Both the position numbers and the translations under genes were made by a program. The notes beneath the pieces were generated by a model that made no database searches, was not told the DNA's origin, and saw nothing but the letters and a program-made list of their open reading frames with translations. Positions 45,769-55,098 of a DNA stretch of 64,000 nt are shown piece after piece (within the stretch, counting starts at the first letter, position 1; every line of letters starts with the position of its first letter). The stretch is from assembly GCA_963711705.1 (NCBI GenBank), contig CAVQFM010000012.1, positions 248,001 to 312,000 of the forward strand, written 5' to 3'. This DNA comes from RYN-230 sp963711705 (GTDB lineage: Bacteria > Actinomycetota > Actinomycetes > Streptosporangiales > Streptosporangiaceae).

Positions 45769-48045
45769 TCAGGGGCTGCGGGACAGCCGGGCCAGGGACA
45801 GCACGAAGATCGACGACAGCAGCCAGCCGAGCAGGGTGGCCAGGTTGAGCCACCACAGCATGAACTCGCCGCCCGGCACGAACGGGTCCGGGTACCAGGT
45901 GTCCCGCTGGTCCAGGGAGATCAGCGGGACGACCGTGTCCACCGCGTACAGCACCGGGCTGAAGCAGCGCACCTGGCCGCCGCCGCAGGAGTCCGGGCGC
46001 GGCACGGCCTGGCCCGCCAGGCCGGTGCGCGCGGCCGCGGTGCTGAGCAGGCCGGTGGTCGCGTACACGTCGCCGTTGCCGTTGGTAGCCCGCAGCGTGG
46101 CCTGGTTGGCTGGCAGCTCGAGTGAGACGATGACCGCGATGAGCAGCGCGGCCAGCAGCCACAGCACCCGGGACGGGCGGTACCCGTAGCCGATGGTGGA
46201 GTAGACCGCGTCGATGGCCCGCCGCGGCCAGCCCATGCTGGACCGGCCGTCCTGCCGGGCGTGCCGCCGCTGGGCCATCAGCACCTGCTCCGCCTCGGTC
46301 AGGTACCCGTGCTGGCGGAACACCCGGGCCGCCTGCTCGTACGGGCCGGAGTCGAACACGGCCTGGCGGCGCAGCCAGGCGCACCGCGCGGCCTGATCCC
46401 AGATCCGCTGCGGCTGCCCGCCCTCGGGTTTCTCGAACCGGTCGTAGGTCAGGCCGGCGATCGTGAAGCGTGGCGGCCAGGCGTTCGGGTCATCGGCCAG
46501 GAACGTGGTGGCCGCGTCGGTGAAGTCCACGCTCGGCGTGACCGCCTGCCAGCCCAGGTCGATGCCGCCGCGCACAGTCGCGGACACCGCCTCGATCGCG
46601 TGCCCCGGCTCGTTGCGCGGGGTCGGCGCCGGGCAGCTGAACGAGCCGCCGGTGAACTGCAGCCGGCCCTCGATCGTGCTCCGGCCCAGGCCGACCAGCC
46701 CGGTCGAGGTGAAGCCGTCGGCCAGCCGCACCGACCCCTTGACCAGGGCCTGGTTCAGGCTGACCGAGTACCCGGCCGGGTTGTCCAGCTGGGCCCGGTG
46801 GGCCCGGACGCTGCCCAGCGTGGCCCCCCGGAAGTTGACCCGGCCGCCGGTGGCCCGCAGGCCATCCAGGTACACGTCGCCGTCCACCTTCATCCCGCTC
46901 CCGTCCACCAGGGACAGCTGCTCGGGGTGGCTCAGCTCGCCGTGCAGGGCCAGGGTCCCGCGCAGGGCCGCGCCCGCCAGCCGGATGGTGCCGGCCACCG
47001 ACGCGTCGCGGTCCAGCCGCAGCACCGCGCGGATCTCCGCGTTGGTCAGGTCCAGGGCGGTGCGCCCGGGGGCCCGCAGCACACACTCCCCGCCGATGGA
47101 CAGGCCGCTCATGTCGCCCATGGACATGTCGATGCCGCCGGTCACCTCGCACCGCCCGGCCAGCATCACTTCGGCACCGACCGAGAGCCGGGCCGCATCG
47201 AGCGCGGTGCCGGTGCCGATGGACCGGCCGTAGATGCTGCCCGCCGGGGTACCGGGGCGCGCGTCAATGGTCGCGTTGCGGACCACGAACCGCCCGGCCA
47301 CCCGGGTGCTGACCATGTCGATGCGGCCCCGGATGACCGGCCTGCGCCCGGCCGGGTCCTCGATCAGGAACACGCTGCCCTCGATGACCGCGTCCTCGGC
47401 GTCCACGGCGGGCCCGGCCGCGGACTCGATCTGCGCGCCGGTCAGGTCCAGCGACCCGTCTATCCGGGCGCCCAGCAGCCGGACCTCGCCGACCGCGGTG
47501 AACTGGTGGATCAGCCGGACGGCGCCGCCCACCCGGAGCCGGTCCGCCTGGATCGCGCGGTCGCCCAGGCCGTCCACGGTGGCGTCGACCAGCAGCAGGC
47601 GGCCGCCGATCTCGGACTCGCACAGCCAGATCGCCGCGCGTTTCGAGGTGCTCGCGCTGGTCCAGTGCGCGCCCGCCACCCGCGAGCGGGACAGGTCGAG
47701 GTCGCGGCGCAGCCGCAGGCCGTTGCCGAGCAGGCCGGGCAGCCGCGGGCACCCGGTCAGCGACAGCTCGAAGAGCTGGGCCCCCTCGACCACCGGGGCG
47801 GCGTCGAACTCGCATCCCTCGAAGCGGAGCGGGAACGCCACCCGCAGCCCGGCCAGGTCCAGGCGGCCGGACACCACCGCGCCGGCCAGCCGCAGCCCGC
47901 GGGGATCGATCTGGCGGCGCAGCTCGTGGCAGCATTTGCGGAGCAGCTCAGCGGGCACGGTGCGCTTGACCCCGTTGACCGTGCCCGCGACGACCGCCCC
48001 AGTCTGGCCCGCGCGGATCAGCTCGCCCTCATCGATTTCGTTCAT
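45769..48045 (-). CDS. Beta-helix repeat membrane protein
   Basis: 758 residues from ATG 48045. Residues 1 to about 560 consist of irregular turns of 20-23 residues with patterns such as GRLDLAGLRVA, GSLDLTGAQIES and GGIDMSMGDMSG, resembling a pentapeptide/bactofilin-like parallel beta-helix. A helical linker with RIWDQAARCAWLRRQAVFDSGPYEQAARVFRQHGYLTEAEQVLMAQRR follows. Then come membrane helices near VLWLLAALLIAVIVSLEL and FMLWWLNLATLLGWLLSSIFVLSL. Similar proteins are often labelled membrane-associated oxidoreductases, but no redox motif is visible. The beta-helix and linker are probably cytoplasmic. Function unknown. Confidence 0.75.
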   Translation of the reverse strand: MNEIDEGELIRAGQTGAVVAGTVNGVKRTVPAELLRKCCHELRRQIDPRGLRLAGAVVSGRLDLAGLRVAFPLRFEGCEFDAAPVVEGAQLFELSLTGCPRLPGLLGNGLRLRRDLDLSRSRVAGAHWTSASTSKRAAIWLCESEIGGRLLLVDATVDGLGDRAIQADRLRVGGAVRLIHQFTAVGEVRLLGARIDGSLDLTGAQIESAAGPAVDAEDAVIEGSVFLIEDPAGRRPVIRGRIDMVSTRVAGRFVVRNATIDARPGTPAGSIYGRSIGTGTALDAARLSVGAEVMLAGRCEVTGGIDMSMGDMSGLSIGGECVLRAPGRTALDLTNAEIRAVLRLDRDASVAGTIRLAGAALRGTLALHGELSHPEQLSLVDGSGMKVDGDVYLDGLRATGGRVNFRGATLGSVRAHRAQLDNPAGYSVSLNQALVKGSVRLADGFTSTGLVGLGRSTIEGRLQFTGGSFSCPAPTPRNEPGHAIEAVSATVRGGIDLGWQAVTPSVDFTDAATTFLADDPNAWPPRFTIAGLTYDRFEKPEGGQPQRIWDQAARCAWLRRQAVFDSGPYEQAARVFRQHGYLTEAEQVLMAQRRHARQDGRSSMGWPRRAIDAVYSTIGYGYRPSRVLWLLAALLIAVIVSLELPANQATLRATNGNGDVYATTGLLSTAAARTGLAGQAVPRPDSCGGGQVRCFSPVLYAVDTVVPLISLDQRDTWYPDPFVPGGEFMLWWLNLATLLGWLLSSIFVLSLARLSRSP

Positions 48046-48192
48046 GACACGCCCCCAGGCTGACGCGGTGCCGCGCACGGGCCGGGCCGGCCCTGTTGCG
48101 CCTACCTTGCCAGCAATGGCGGCGGCTGTGCCGTTTCGCACGCCCGGGGAGGCTGCCTCCGCGGGCTGGTGCGGCCGGCCAGCGGGGGCGGC

Positions 48193-49674
48193 TCAGTCGG
48201 CCGCGGGCCAGGTGTGCACCGGGTCGTTGACGTGCATGTGGTCGCTGTAGAGCTGGGTCATCAGCCGCAGCGCCTCATCGCGGCCCGCCCCGTTGCGCCC
48301 GGCCATTGCCCTGACCGCCGCCACCTGCCAGGCGGCCCCGGTCTGGCCGGTCAGGCAGCGCTGCTCGATGATGCCCAGCAGGCGGTCGGCGTGGTCCGCG
48401 TTCATCCCCCACCGGCTGAGCCCGTCGCGGGCCATCGGCAGCAGGCGGCGCAGCACCAGTTCGGCGGCGGGCGTTTCGCCCACCCCCGGCCAGTAGAGCT
48501 GCGCGTCCAGGCCGTGCCGGGCCGCCTCGTGCAGGTTCTCCGCGGCGGTGGCGAAGGACAGCTGGGTCCAGATCGGGCGCTGCGCCTCGGCCAGCACCCG
48601 GACCAGCCCGTAGTAGAACGCGGCGTTCGCCATCACGTCGGCCACCGTCGGGCCGGCCGGCAGCACCCGGTTCTCCACCCGGAGATGTGGCTTGCCGTCG
48701 ACCACCGCGTAGACCGGGCGGTTCCACCGGTAGATCGTCCCGTTGTGCAGGCTCAGCTCGGCCAGTTGCGGGGCGGCGCCGCGGTCGAGCTCGGCCAGCG
48801 GGTCCTCCTCCTCGCAGATCGGCAGCAGCGCCGGGAAGTACCGGATGTTCTCCTCGAACAGGTCGAACACCGAGGTGATCCAGCGTTCGCCGAACCACAC
48901 CCGGGGCCGCACGCCCTGCTGTTTCAGCTCGTCCGGCCTGGTGTCGGTGGCCTGCTCGAACAGGGTGATCCGGGTCTCCTGCCACAGGTGCCGGCCGAAC
49001 AGGAACGGCGAGTTGGCGGCCAGCGCGACCTGGACCCCCGCGATCGCCTGCGCGGCGTTCCAGTAGCTGGCGAACGTGTCCGGGCTGACCTGGACGTGCA
49101 GCTGCACGCTGGTGCAGGCGGCTTCCGGGGTGATGCTGTCGGCCTGGGTGTGGAGCTGTTCCGGGCCCTCGATCGTGATCTGCATGTTCTCCCCGCGCGC
49201 GGCGAAGATCTGCTCGTTGAGCACCCGGTAGCGCGCGTTGGCGGACAGCGTCTCCAGGCTCATGTGCTGCTCGGACAGGGTCGGCAGGATGCCGATCATG
49301 ACCAGGCGGCTGCCTGCGCCGCGGGCCTTGGCGTCGGCCGTATTGAGGCTGGCCCGGACCCCGTCCTCCAGGGCCGCCACGGCGTCACCGCCGAGCCCTT
49401 GCGGCGGCACGTTGATCTCGATGTTGAACTGCCCCAGCTCGGTGGCCCAGGCCGGGTCGGCGATCGCGGCCAGCACGTCGGCGTTGCGCATGGACGGCAT
49501 CCCGTGCTCGTCCACCAGGTTGAGCTCGATCTCCAGGCCCACCCGCGAGGTGCTGGCGTCGAACAGGCGCTCGCGCAGCATCCGGGCGAACACGTCCAGC
49601 GAACGCCGCACTTTGTCGCGGTACTTGGCCCGGTCCTCGCCGCTGATCTTGACCGGCTGAATGTCCCGCCCCAT
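48193..49674 (-). CDS. Glutamate-cysteine ligase-type (GCS2) carboxylate-amine ligase
   Basis: 493 residues from ATG 49674, with GGAGG 5 bases upstream. The N-terminus IQPVKISGEDRAKYRDKVRRSL and the catalytic-core motifs TSRVGLEIELNLVD, ELGQFNIEINVPPQGLGG, MIGILPTLSEQHM and NARYRVLNEQIFAARGE belong to an actinobacterial branch of the GCS2 family. ATP-dependent gamma-glutamyl ligation is expected. It could make gamma-glutamylcysteine for ergothioneine-type pathways or ligate glutamate to another amine; no ergothioneine genes are near. It is upstream-divergent from the small gene at 49841. Substrate is left open. Confidence 0.86.
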   Translation of the reverse strand: MGRDIQPVKISGEDRAKYRDKVRRSLDVFARMLRERLFDASTSRVGLEIELNLVDEHGMPSMRNADVLAAIADPAWATELGQFNIEINVPPQGLGGDAVAALEDGVRASLNTADAKARGAGSRLVMIGILPTLSEQHMSLETLSANARYRVLNEQIFAARGENMQITIEGPEQLHTQADSITPEAACTSVQLHVQVSPDTFASYWNAAQAIAGVQVALAANSPFLFGRHLWQETRITLFEQATDTRPDELKQQGVRPRVWFGERWITSVFDLFEENIRYFPALLPICEEEDPLAELDRGAAPQLAELSLHNGTIYRWNRPVYAVVDGKPHLRVENRVLPAGPTVADVMANAAFYYGLVRVLAEAQRPIWTQLSFATAAENLHEAARHGLDAQLYWPGVGETPAAELVLRRLLPMARDGLSRWGMNADHADRLLGIIEQRCLTGQTGAAWQVAAVRAMAGRNGAGRDEALRLMTQLYSDHMHVNDPVHTWPAAD

Positions 49675-49840
49675 TTTGGCCTCCACCTGCCGAGACGAGG
49701 AGACCTCATACCCCCCGGCAGCCTCTTCACACACTGGCACGGCCGCGGGCGCGGCGCCAGCATCGCGGTGCCCAGGCCATTGGCAAAATGTGGGAACTTG
49801 GCATGCTGCTGTTAGGCGTGTCCCGATCTGGAGGTGGATC

Positions 49841-50098
49841 ATGACCGGCGAGACCATGCGTGACCTGCTGACCCCACTGATCGGCAAGCCCGGGTCGATC
49901 TCGATGCTGATCAGCAGGATCGGGCAGGTCGCCTTCCCGGCGCCGGAGAGCCGGAAGCTGACCGGCGTCCAGGTGCGGCCGGACGGTCTGGTCCGGCTGG
50001 AGCGGGAGACCGGGTGGACGGTGATCGACCCGGACGCGGTGCTGGCCGTGGTGTGGAACGGCGATCCGGACAACGTGCCAACCGGCCAGTTCCTCTAG
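49841..50098 (+). CDS. Small conserved hypothetical protein before a PLP decarboxylase
   Basis: 85 residues, soluble. A perfect GGAGG lies 7 bases before the ATG. The sequence forms a small beta-rich domain (RKLTGVQVRPDGLVRLERETGWTVIDPDAVLAVVW). I do not recognise the family. It ends 10 bases before the decarboxylase gene, so it is probably in the same transcript. It could be a small modulator of the decarboxylase; there is no direct evidence. Confidence 0.72.
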   Translation: MTGETMRDLLTPLIGKPGSISMLISRIGQVAFPAPESRKLTGVQVRPDGLVRLERETGWTVIDPDAVLAVVWNGDPDNVPTGQFL

Positions 50099-50108
50099 GG
50101 TTCGCCTC

Positions 50109-51470
50109 ATGCACAGTGTGGATCCGACCACCGAGCAGATGATCCGCTCGGTGCTCGCGTACGCGGAGAACCGGCTGCGCCTCGATCCGGTCCCGCTCGA
50201 CGGGACGCACTGCGACCCGGCCGGGCTCGACGCCGCGCTGGGCGGCCTGCTCGGCGACGAGCCGCACAACCCGGACCAGGTCCTCGGCGCGTATGCGTCG
50301 GTCGTCGCGCCCGCGGTGATCTCGGCGGACAGCCCGCGGTTCCTCGGTTTCATCCCGGCCGCGCCGACCAAGGCGTCGCTGCTGTTCGACATGCTGATCT
50401 CGTGTGCCTCCATCCAGGGCATCTCGTGGCTGGAGGCGGCGGGCGCGGTGCACGCGGAGAACATGGTGCTGCGGCTCATCGCCGACCGGGCCGGGCTGCC
50501 GCCGGCCGCCGGCGGGTGCTTCGTGTCCGGCGGTTCGGCCGGGAACCTGTCGGCTCTGGTGGTGGCCAGGGAGGTGGCCAAGCGCCAGGCCACGGGCGCG
50601 GGCCGGGGCGGCCGGCTGCGCGCCGTGGTCAGCGAGGACGCGCATTCCTCGATCATCAACACGCTGCGCATCCTGGAGATGGGCGCGCTGACCGTGGCCA
50701 CTCCCGATCACCGGCTGACCGGCGCGGCGCTGCGGGCGGCGATCGAAGCCGACGGGGACCCCGGTTCGCTGGCCGTGGTCGTGGCGACCGCGGGTACCAC
50801 CAACGCGGGCATCGTCGATGACCTGGCCGGCGCGGCCAGGGTGGCCCGCGAGCATGGCCTGTGGCTCCACGTGGACGGGGCCTACGGCGGCGCCGGGCTG
50901 TTCGCGCCGAGCGTCCGGCCGGCCTACGACGGCATCGAGCACGCCGACTCGTTCGTGGTCGACCCGCACAAGTGGCTGTTCGCGCCGTTCGACTGTGCGG
51001 CCCTGCTGTACCGCGACCCGGCCCTGGCCCGGTCGGTGCACAAGCAGGACGCGTCCTACCTCGACGTGATCCACGAGCAGCCGGCCGAGTGGAACCCGAC
51101 CGACTACGCCTACCACCTCACCCGCCGGGCCCGCGGCCTGCCGCTGTGGTTCTCCCTGTCTGTCTACGGCGTCCGGGCCTACACCGAGGCGATCGAGACC
51201 GCGATCAGCCTGGCCGGCGAGGCCGCCGCGGAGATCAGGCGGCGCGGCTACCTGGAGCTGATCCGCGAGCCGGGCCTGGGCATCGTGCTGTTCCGCCGCC
51301 GCGGCTGGACCGCCCAGCAGTACACCGGCTGGGCCGACGCGCTGCTGCGCGACCAGGTGGCGTTCCTCCCGCCGTCCGCGTGGGAGGGCGAGACCGTGGC
51401 CCGGTTCGCCTTCCTGCACCCGCACACGTCCATGGACCTGGTCCGGCAGATCCTCGACCGGATGAAGTGA
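50109..51470 (+). CDS. Group II PLP-dependent amino-acid decarboxylase
   Basis: 453-residue fold-type I decarboxylase of the aromatic-L-amino-acid/glutamate family. The PLP Lys288 is in SFVVDPHKWLFAPFDC. GGCFVSGGSAGNLSALVVARE binds the cofactor phosphate, SEDAHSSI stacks on the ring, and HVDGAYGGAGLF carries the Asp that pairs with the ring nitrogen. HEQPAEWNPTDYAYHLTRRARGLPLW is the substrate-loop region. Substrate (aromatic amino acid or other) is not resolved. It follows the 85-residue gene with a 10-base gap. A paralogue with an extra regulatory domain is at 59309-61171. Confidence 0.91.
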   Translation: MHSVDPTTEQMIRSVLAYAENRLRLDPVPLDGTHCDPAGLDAALGGLLGDEPHNPDQVLGAYASVVAPAVISADSPRFLGFIPAAPTKASLLFDMLISCASIQGISWLEAAGAVHAENMVLRLIADRAGLPPAAGGCFVSGGSAGNLSALVVAREVAKRQATGAGRGGRLRAVVSEDAHSSIINTLRILEMGALTVATPDHRLTGAALRAAIEADGDPGSLAVVVATAGTTNAGIVDDLAGAARVAREHGLWLHVDGAYGGAGLFAPSVRPAYDGIEHADSFVVDPHKWLFAPFDCAALLYRDPALARSVHKQDASYLDVIHEQPAEWNPTDYAYHLTRRARGLPLWFSLSVYGVRAYTEAIETAISLAGEAAAEIRRRGYLELIREPGLGIVLFRRRGWTAQQYTGWADALLRDQVAFLPPSAWEGETVARFAFLHPHTSMDLVRQILDRMK

Positions 51471-51736
51471 CCGGGCGGGCCGCTATCCCCGCCGCATTTC
51501 CTGGAATGCAGTTGGCGGCCGTGCCAATGCGGCCCCGATAGTGAAATGCGGGTAATGCCTGGCTCCGCCGCACCCGGCCCCGGCTAGCCTTGCTGGGACG
51601 GTCCCTGGTGGGTAGCCTGAGGGGCTTCTGCTGGCCTTGCGCAGCCTGAACGGCAGGCTCCCCGGCCCGGCACCAGGAGCGGGCCCACCGTCACGGCCGC
51701 GGTTACCCGCACCAGATATCCGAGGATGATGAGCCT

Positions 51737-53269
51737 GTGTCAGCTGACTACAACTCAGCTAGTTACTTCCTGGAGCCCCTGGTCGGGGCGGCGGGTTTCC
51801 GTGAGTACGACGCGAGATGGGTCATCGAGCCGAGCGACCGGAACGGGAACATCAATCTCAACTATGTGGGCCTCCGGCAGCTCGGCAATTGCCTGGGTAA
51901 ATTCATGCAGGCCGAGTTGCACGCCGGGCGGCAGATCGTCGTCGGCCACGACTACCGCCGGTACTCAGAAAATGTGAAGAACGCCCTCGTTATTGGGCTC
52001 CTGCAAGCCGGAATGGACGTCACTGATATCGGCCTGAGCACGACGCCCGGGGCCTACTTCGCCCAGTTCGACCTCGGCATCCCGTGCGTGGCCATGATCA
52101 CCGCCAGCCACAACGAGAACGGCTGGACCGGCATCAAGATGGGCCATCATCCGGCGAGCACCTTCGGGCCGGAGGAAATGGCCAGGTTCCGCTCGTTCGC
52201 GCTGGCCACGGTGACCGATCAGCCCTCCGGCGACGGCGGCCCGGCCGGCGCGTACCGCTTCGTCCCGGGCTTCGCGGCGCGGTACATCGATGACCTGGTG
52301 GAGCGGTGGCGGCCCCGGCTCGACGGGCTGCCCCGGCTGAAGGTCGCCGTGGAGACCGGCAACGGCACGGCCGGCCTCTACGTCCCCGAGATCCTGACCC
52401 GGCTCGGCTTCGCGGTGGCCCCCGGGAACGTGCGGCCCGACTGGAACTTCCCGCACTACAACCCCAACCCGGAGAGCATCCCGTTCCTCAAGTCCGTGGG
52501 CAGCCTGGTCCGGGCGTCCGGCAGTGACATCGGCATCTGCGTGGACGGCGACGGTGACCGCCTCGGCGTCGTCGACAATCACGGCAACCTGGCGTTCGCT
52601 GACAAGGTGGGCCTGCTCACGGCCAAGCACCTGGAGGCCGAGTTCGGCACCGCCCGGCCGTTCGTCATCGACGTCAAATCGACCTCGCTGTTCGAGAGTG
52701 AGCTGAAGACGCCGGTGGTCTGGGCGAAGACCGGCCACTCCTACGTCAAGGCCACGGTCGCGCAGGCCGGCGCGCTGGCCGGCTTCGAGCGCAGCGGCCA
52801 TTTCTTCTTCCGGGAGCCGGTGGGCCGGGGCTACGACGACGCGTGCGTGGCCAGCCTGGCCGTCCTGTGGGTCCTGTGCCGGGCCCGCCAGGCGGAGCCC
52901 GGGGTCACGATGTCTGATCTGCTCGCCCGCCTGCCGCTCTCGTTCGCCTCGCCCAACCGCCAGCCGTTCGCCGCGGACGACAGGAAGTACGAGATCGTCG
53001 ACCGCATCGCGGCCGAACTGGGCAAGCGCACCAGCTTCGCGGGCCACGAGATCATCGATACCAACCTGCTCAACGGGGTGCGGATCACCCTGGACGACCG
53101 CAGCTGGCTGCTGGTCCGGGCCTCCTCCAACACTCCCAACCTGGTCATCATCGCGGAAGTCTTCGACCAGGACGGGGAGCTGCTGCGGGTCATCGACCAC
53201 GAGCTCCGCGAGCTGATCGACTCGCTCGACGTGGGGCTGGGCGAGTTCGACCCGCTCTATGAGTTCTGA
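51737..53269 (+). CDS. manB: Phosphomannomutase/phosphoglucomutase
   Basis: Alpha-D-phosphohexomutase of 510 residues interconverting hexose 1- and 6-phosphates. All four domains are represented: the catalytic phosphoserine loop MITASHNENGWTGIKMG, the metal loop ICVDGDGDRLGVV, the sugar-binding loop GFERSGHFFFREP, and the C-terminal phosphate-binding segment VRASSNTPNLVII. Whether mannose or glucose is the main substrate cannot be told. Start GTG 51737. The 265 bases upstream hold no gene; GC-rich inverted repeats there could form a leader structure but match no class I know. Confidence 0.92.
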   Translation: MSADYNSASYFLEPLVGAAGFREYDARWVIEPSDRNGNINLNYVGLRQLGNCLGKFMQAELHAGRQIVVGHDYRRYSENVKNALVIGLLQAGMDVTDIGLSTTPGAYFAQFDLGIPCVAMITASHNENGWTGIKMGHHPASTFGPEEMARFRSFALATVTDQPSGDGGPAGAYRFVPGFAARYIDDLVERWRPRLDGLPRLKVAVETGNGTAGLYVPEILTRLGFAVAPGNVRPDWNFPHYNPNPESIPFLKSVGSLVRASGSDIGICVDGDGDRLGVVDNHGNLAFADKVGLLTAKHLEAEFGTARPFVIDVKSTSLFESELKTPVVWAKTGHSYVKATVAQAGALAGFERSGHFFFREPVGRGYDDACVASLAVLWVLCRARQAEPGVTMSDLLARLPLSFASPNRQPFAADDRKYEIVDRIAAELGKRTSFAGHEIIDTNLLNGVRITLDDRSWLLVRASSNTPNLVIIAEVFDQDGELLRVIDHELRELIDSLDVGLGEFDPLYEF

Positions 53270-53393
53270 TCCAGACCAGGAGTGACCCGCTTCCCACCCC
53301 GGCCGGGTGAGGACAGCCACGCCGGAGCGGGTGAGGATCGGCGGTTGTGCGGCAGGGCACGGCCTGCCCTGCCGCGATGGCTGGGGGGACTCG

Positions 53394-54770
53394 ATGCCAG
53401 CTGACGTGCCTGGACCCGTCGCCGGGGCGCGGATGACCGTTGACTACGTCCGCTCGCTCGGCCGGCTGGCCTATCTGTGGGGCTGGCCCCTGGTGAACAT
53501 GCACAACCGGCTGTCGATCATGGAGAAGGTGCCCTCCCCGGGACTGCTCGGCGGGATGGTCCCGGCCGCTCCGCCCGGCAGCGTGGGCATGCTGCACGAC
53601 TACGTCACACCAGACGAAAGGCTGGTCGCCTGCCCGAACCAGGACGTGGTGTACGGGTTCGGCGTCATCGACGGCCAGCGTGGCCCGTCGGTGCTGCAGG
53701 TCCCCGATTTCGGTGACCGGTTCTGGGTGTATCAGGCGGTGGACCAGCGCACCGACTCGTTCGTCCGGCTGGGCGCGATGTACCAGACCAAACCGGGGCT
53801 GTACCTGCTCGCCCCGCAGTCCTGGGACGGCCAGGTGCCCGACGGCGTCGCGGAGGTGTTCCGGTTCGGCACCCGGATCGCGGTGTGCGCCCCGCGGGTC
53901 TTCATGGACGACACCGACGCCGACCGGGCCGCCATCCAGCCCGTCATCAACCAGATCATGATGTACCCGCTGAGCGAGTACACCGGCGAGATGCGCAGCA
54001 CCGACTGGACGGCCGCACCGAGTTTCCCGGCCGGCAGTGCCACGTCAGGCGAGCGGGAGACCCAGTGGGTCGATCCCGCGCAGTTCTTCGCCGAGCTGCC
54101 CACGGTGCTGGCCGAGGTCCCGGCCCTGCCCGGGGAGGAAGCCTGGTACGGGTGGCTGGATTCGCTGCTCCGGGAGGCGGCCGCCGACCCGCGGCTGGGC
54201 GACGTGCTGCGCACCGCGGCGGCGGACGCCAACGACGGCCTGGTCGCCGGCCTGTTCCAGTTCCGCAACATCGGCCTGCCGCTGCCCGGCAACTGGAGCA
54301 CCCAGCGCAACGGCGCCCGCTTCGGCACTGACTACCTGTCCCGGACGGCGATGGCCAAAGCCAACATCTTCGTGAACACGCCCGGCGAAACCACCTACTT
54401 CTATCAGGACCTCGACGCCGACGGGGAACGCCTGGACGGCAGCCGCGCCTACTCGGTGACGTTCCCGCCCAATCAGCTGCCGCCGGTCCGCGGCTTCTGG
54501 TCCCTGACGCTCTACAACGAACATCATTTCTTCCACCGCAGCGAGCTGAACCGCTATTCGCTGGGCACTAAGAGCAAGGACCTGCACCACGCCGCCGACG
54601 GATCGCTGACCCTGACCGCCTCGGCCACCCGGCCCAGCGAGGACGACCTGCTGACCAACTGGCTGCCCGCACCCAGCGGGCCGTTCTCCCTGTACCTGCG
54701 CGCGTACTGGCCGGAGCAGCCCATTCTCGACGGGACCTGGGTGCCGCCCCCGGTCACCCGGTTCCGCTGA
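53394..54770 (+). CDS. DUF1254/DUF1214-domain protein
   Basis: 458 residues from ATG 53394, with GGGGGG upstream. The N-terminal DUF1254 region (YLWGWPLVNMHNRL, then CPNQDVVYGFGVIDGQRGPSVLQVPDFGDRFWVYQAVD) precedes the C-terminal DUF1214 region (YSVTFPPNQLPPVRGFWSLTLYNEHHFFH and AYWPEQPILDGTWVPP). No signal peptide is visible, whereas many homologues are exported. The fold is a double beta-sandwich of unknown activity. The gene is directly followed by a truncated VIT/CCC1 transporter. Confidence 0.86.
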   Translation: MPADVPGPVAGARMTVDYVRSLGRLAYLWGWPLVNMHNRLSIMEKVPSPGLLGGMVPAAPPGSVGMLHDYVTPDERLVACPNQDVVYGFGVIDGQRGPSVLQVPDFGDRFWVYQAVDQRTDSFVRLGAMYQTKPGLYLLAPQSWDGQVPDGVAEVFRFGTRIAVCAPRVFMDDTDADRAAIQPVINQIMMYPLSEYTGEMRSTDWTAAPSFPAGSATSGERETQWVDPAQFFAELPTVLAEVPALPGEEAWYGWLDSLLREAAADPRLGDVLRTAAADANDGLVAGLFQFRNIGLPLPGNWSTQRNGARFGTDYLSRTAMAKANIFVNTPGETTYFYQDLDADGERLDGSRAYSVTFPPNQLPPVRGFWSLTLYNEHHFFHRSELNRYSLGTKSKDLHHAADGSLTLTASATRPSEDDLLTNWLPAPSGPFSLYLRAYWPEQPILDGTWVPPPVTRFR

Positions 54771-54771
54771 C

Positions 54772-55080
54772 CCGGCCGCCGAACTGCACATCGACCCCGC
54801 TGACATCCCCAGCCCGGTCCAGGCCGCCGCCGCTTCGGCGCTGTCGTTTACGTCCGGCGCGCTGCTGCCGGTGCTGGCCATCCTGCTGCCTCCGGCCAGC
54901 CTGCGGGTCCCGGTTACCTTCGCCGCCGTCCTGATCGCTCTCGGCTTGACTGGCGCCCTCAGCGCCCGCCTCGGCGGCAGCAACATCCGCCGCGCCGTCC
55001 TGCGGGTCATCATCGGCGGAGCGCTCGGCCTGGCCTTCACCTATGGCATCGGGTACTTGTTCGGCACCGCTATCGGCTAG
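54772..55080 (+). pseudogene. C-terminal remnant of a VIT1/CCC1-family metal transporter
   Basis: The frame from the end of the DUF1254 gene encodes AAELHIDPADIPSPVQAAAASALSF, then ALLPVLAILLPP, RVPVTFAAVLIALGLTGALSARLGG and the terminal helix GGALGLAFTYGIGYLFG. This is the last 90-100 residues of the VIT family of Fe/Mn vacuolar-type transporters. The N-terminal helices and the metal-binding cytoplasmic region are absent. There is no start codon or ribosome binding site before the homologous part; only an internal ATG at 54871 exists. The junction lies within 2-10 bases of the DUF1254 stop, indicating a deletion. It is unlikely to make a working transporter. Confidence 0.75.
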
Positions 55081-55098
55081 TACTCCTAGCATGGCGGC

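Noticed and set aside
46261..48063. 600-codon open frame opposite the beta-helix protein
   Set aside because: No recognisable fold, Gln/Ala/Gly/Arg-rich; shadow of the repeat gene.
51471..51736. Riboswitch-like leader before the phosphohexomutase
   Set aside because: GC-rich inverted repeats are present, but no conserved core of a known riboswitch class could be recognised.
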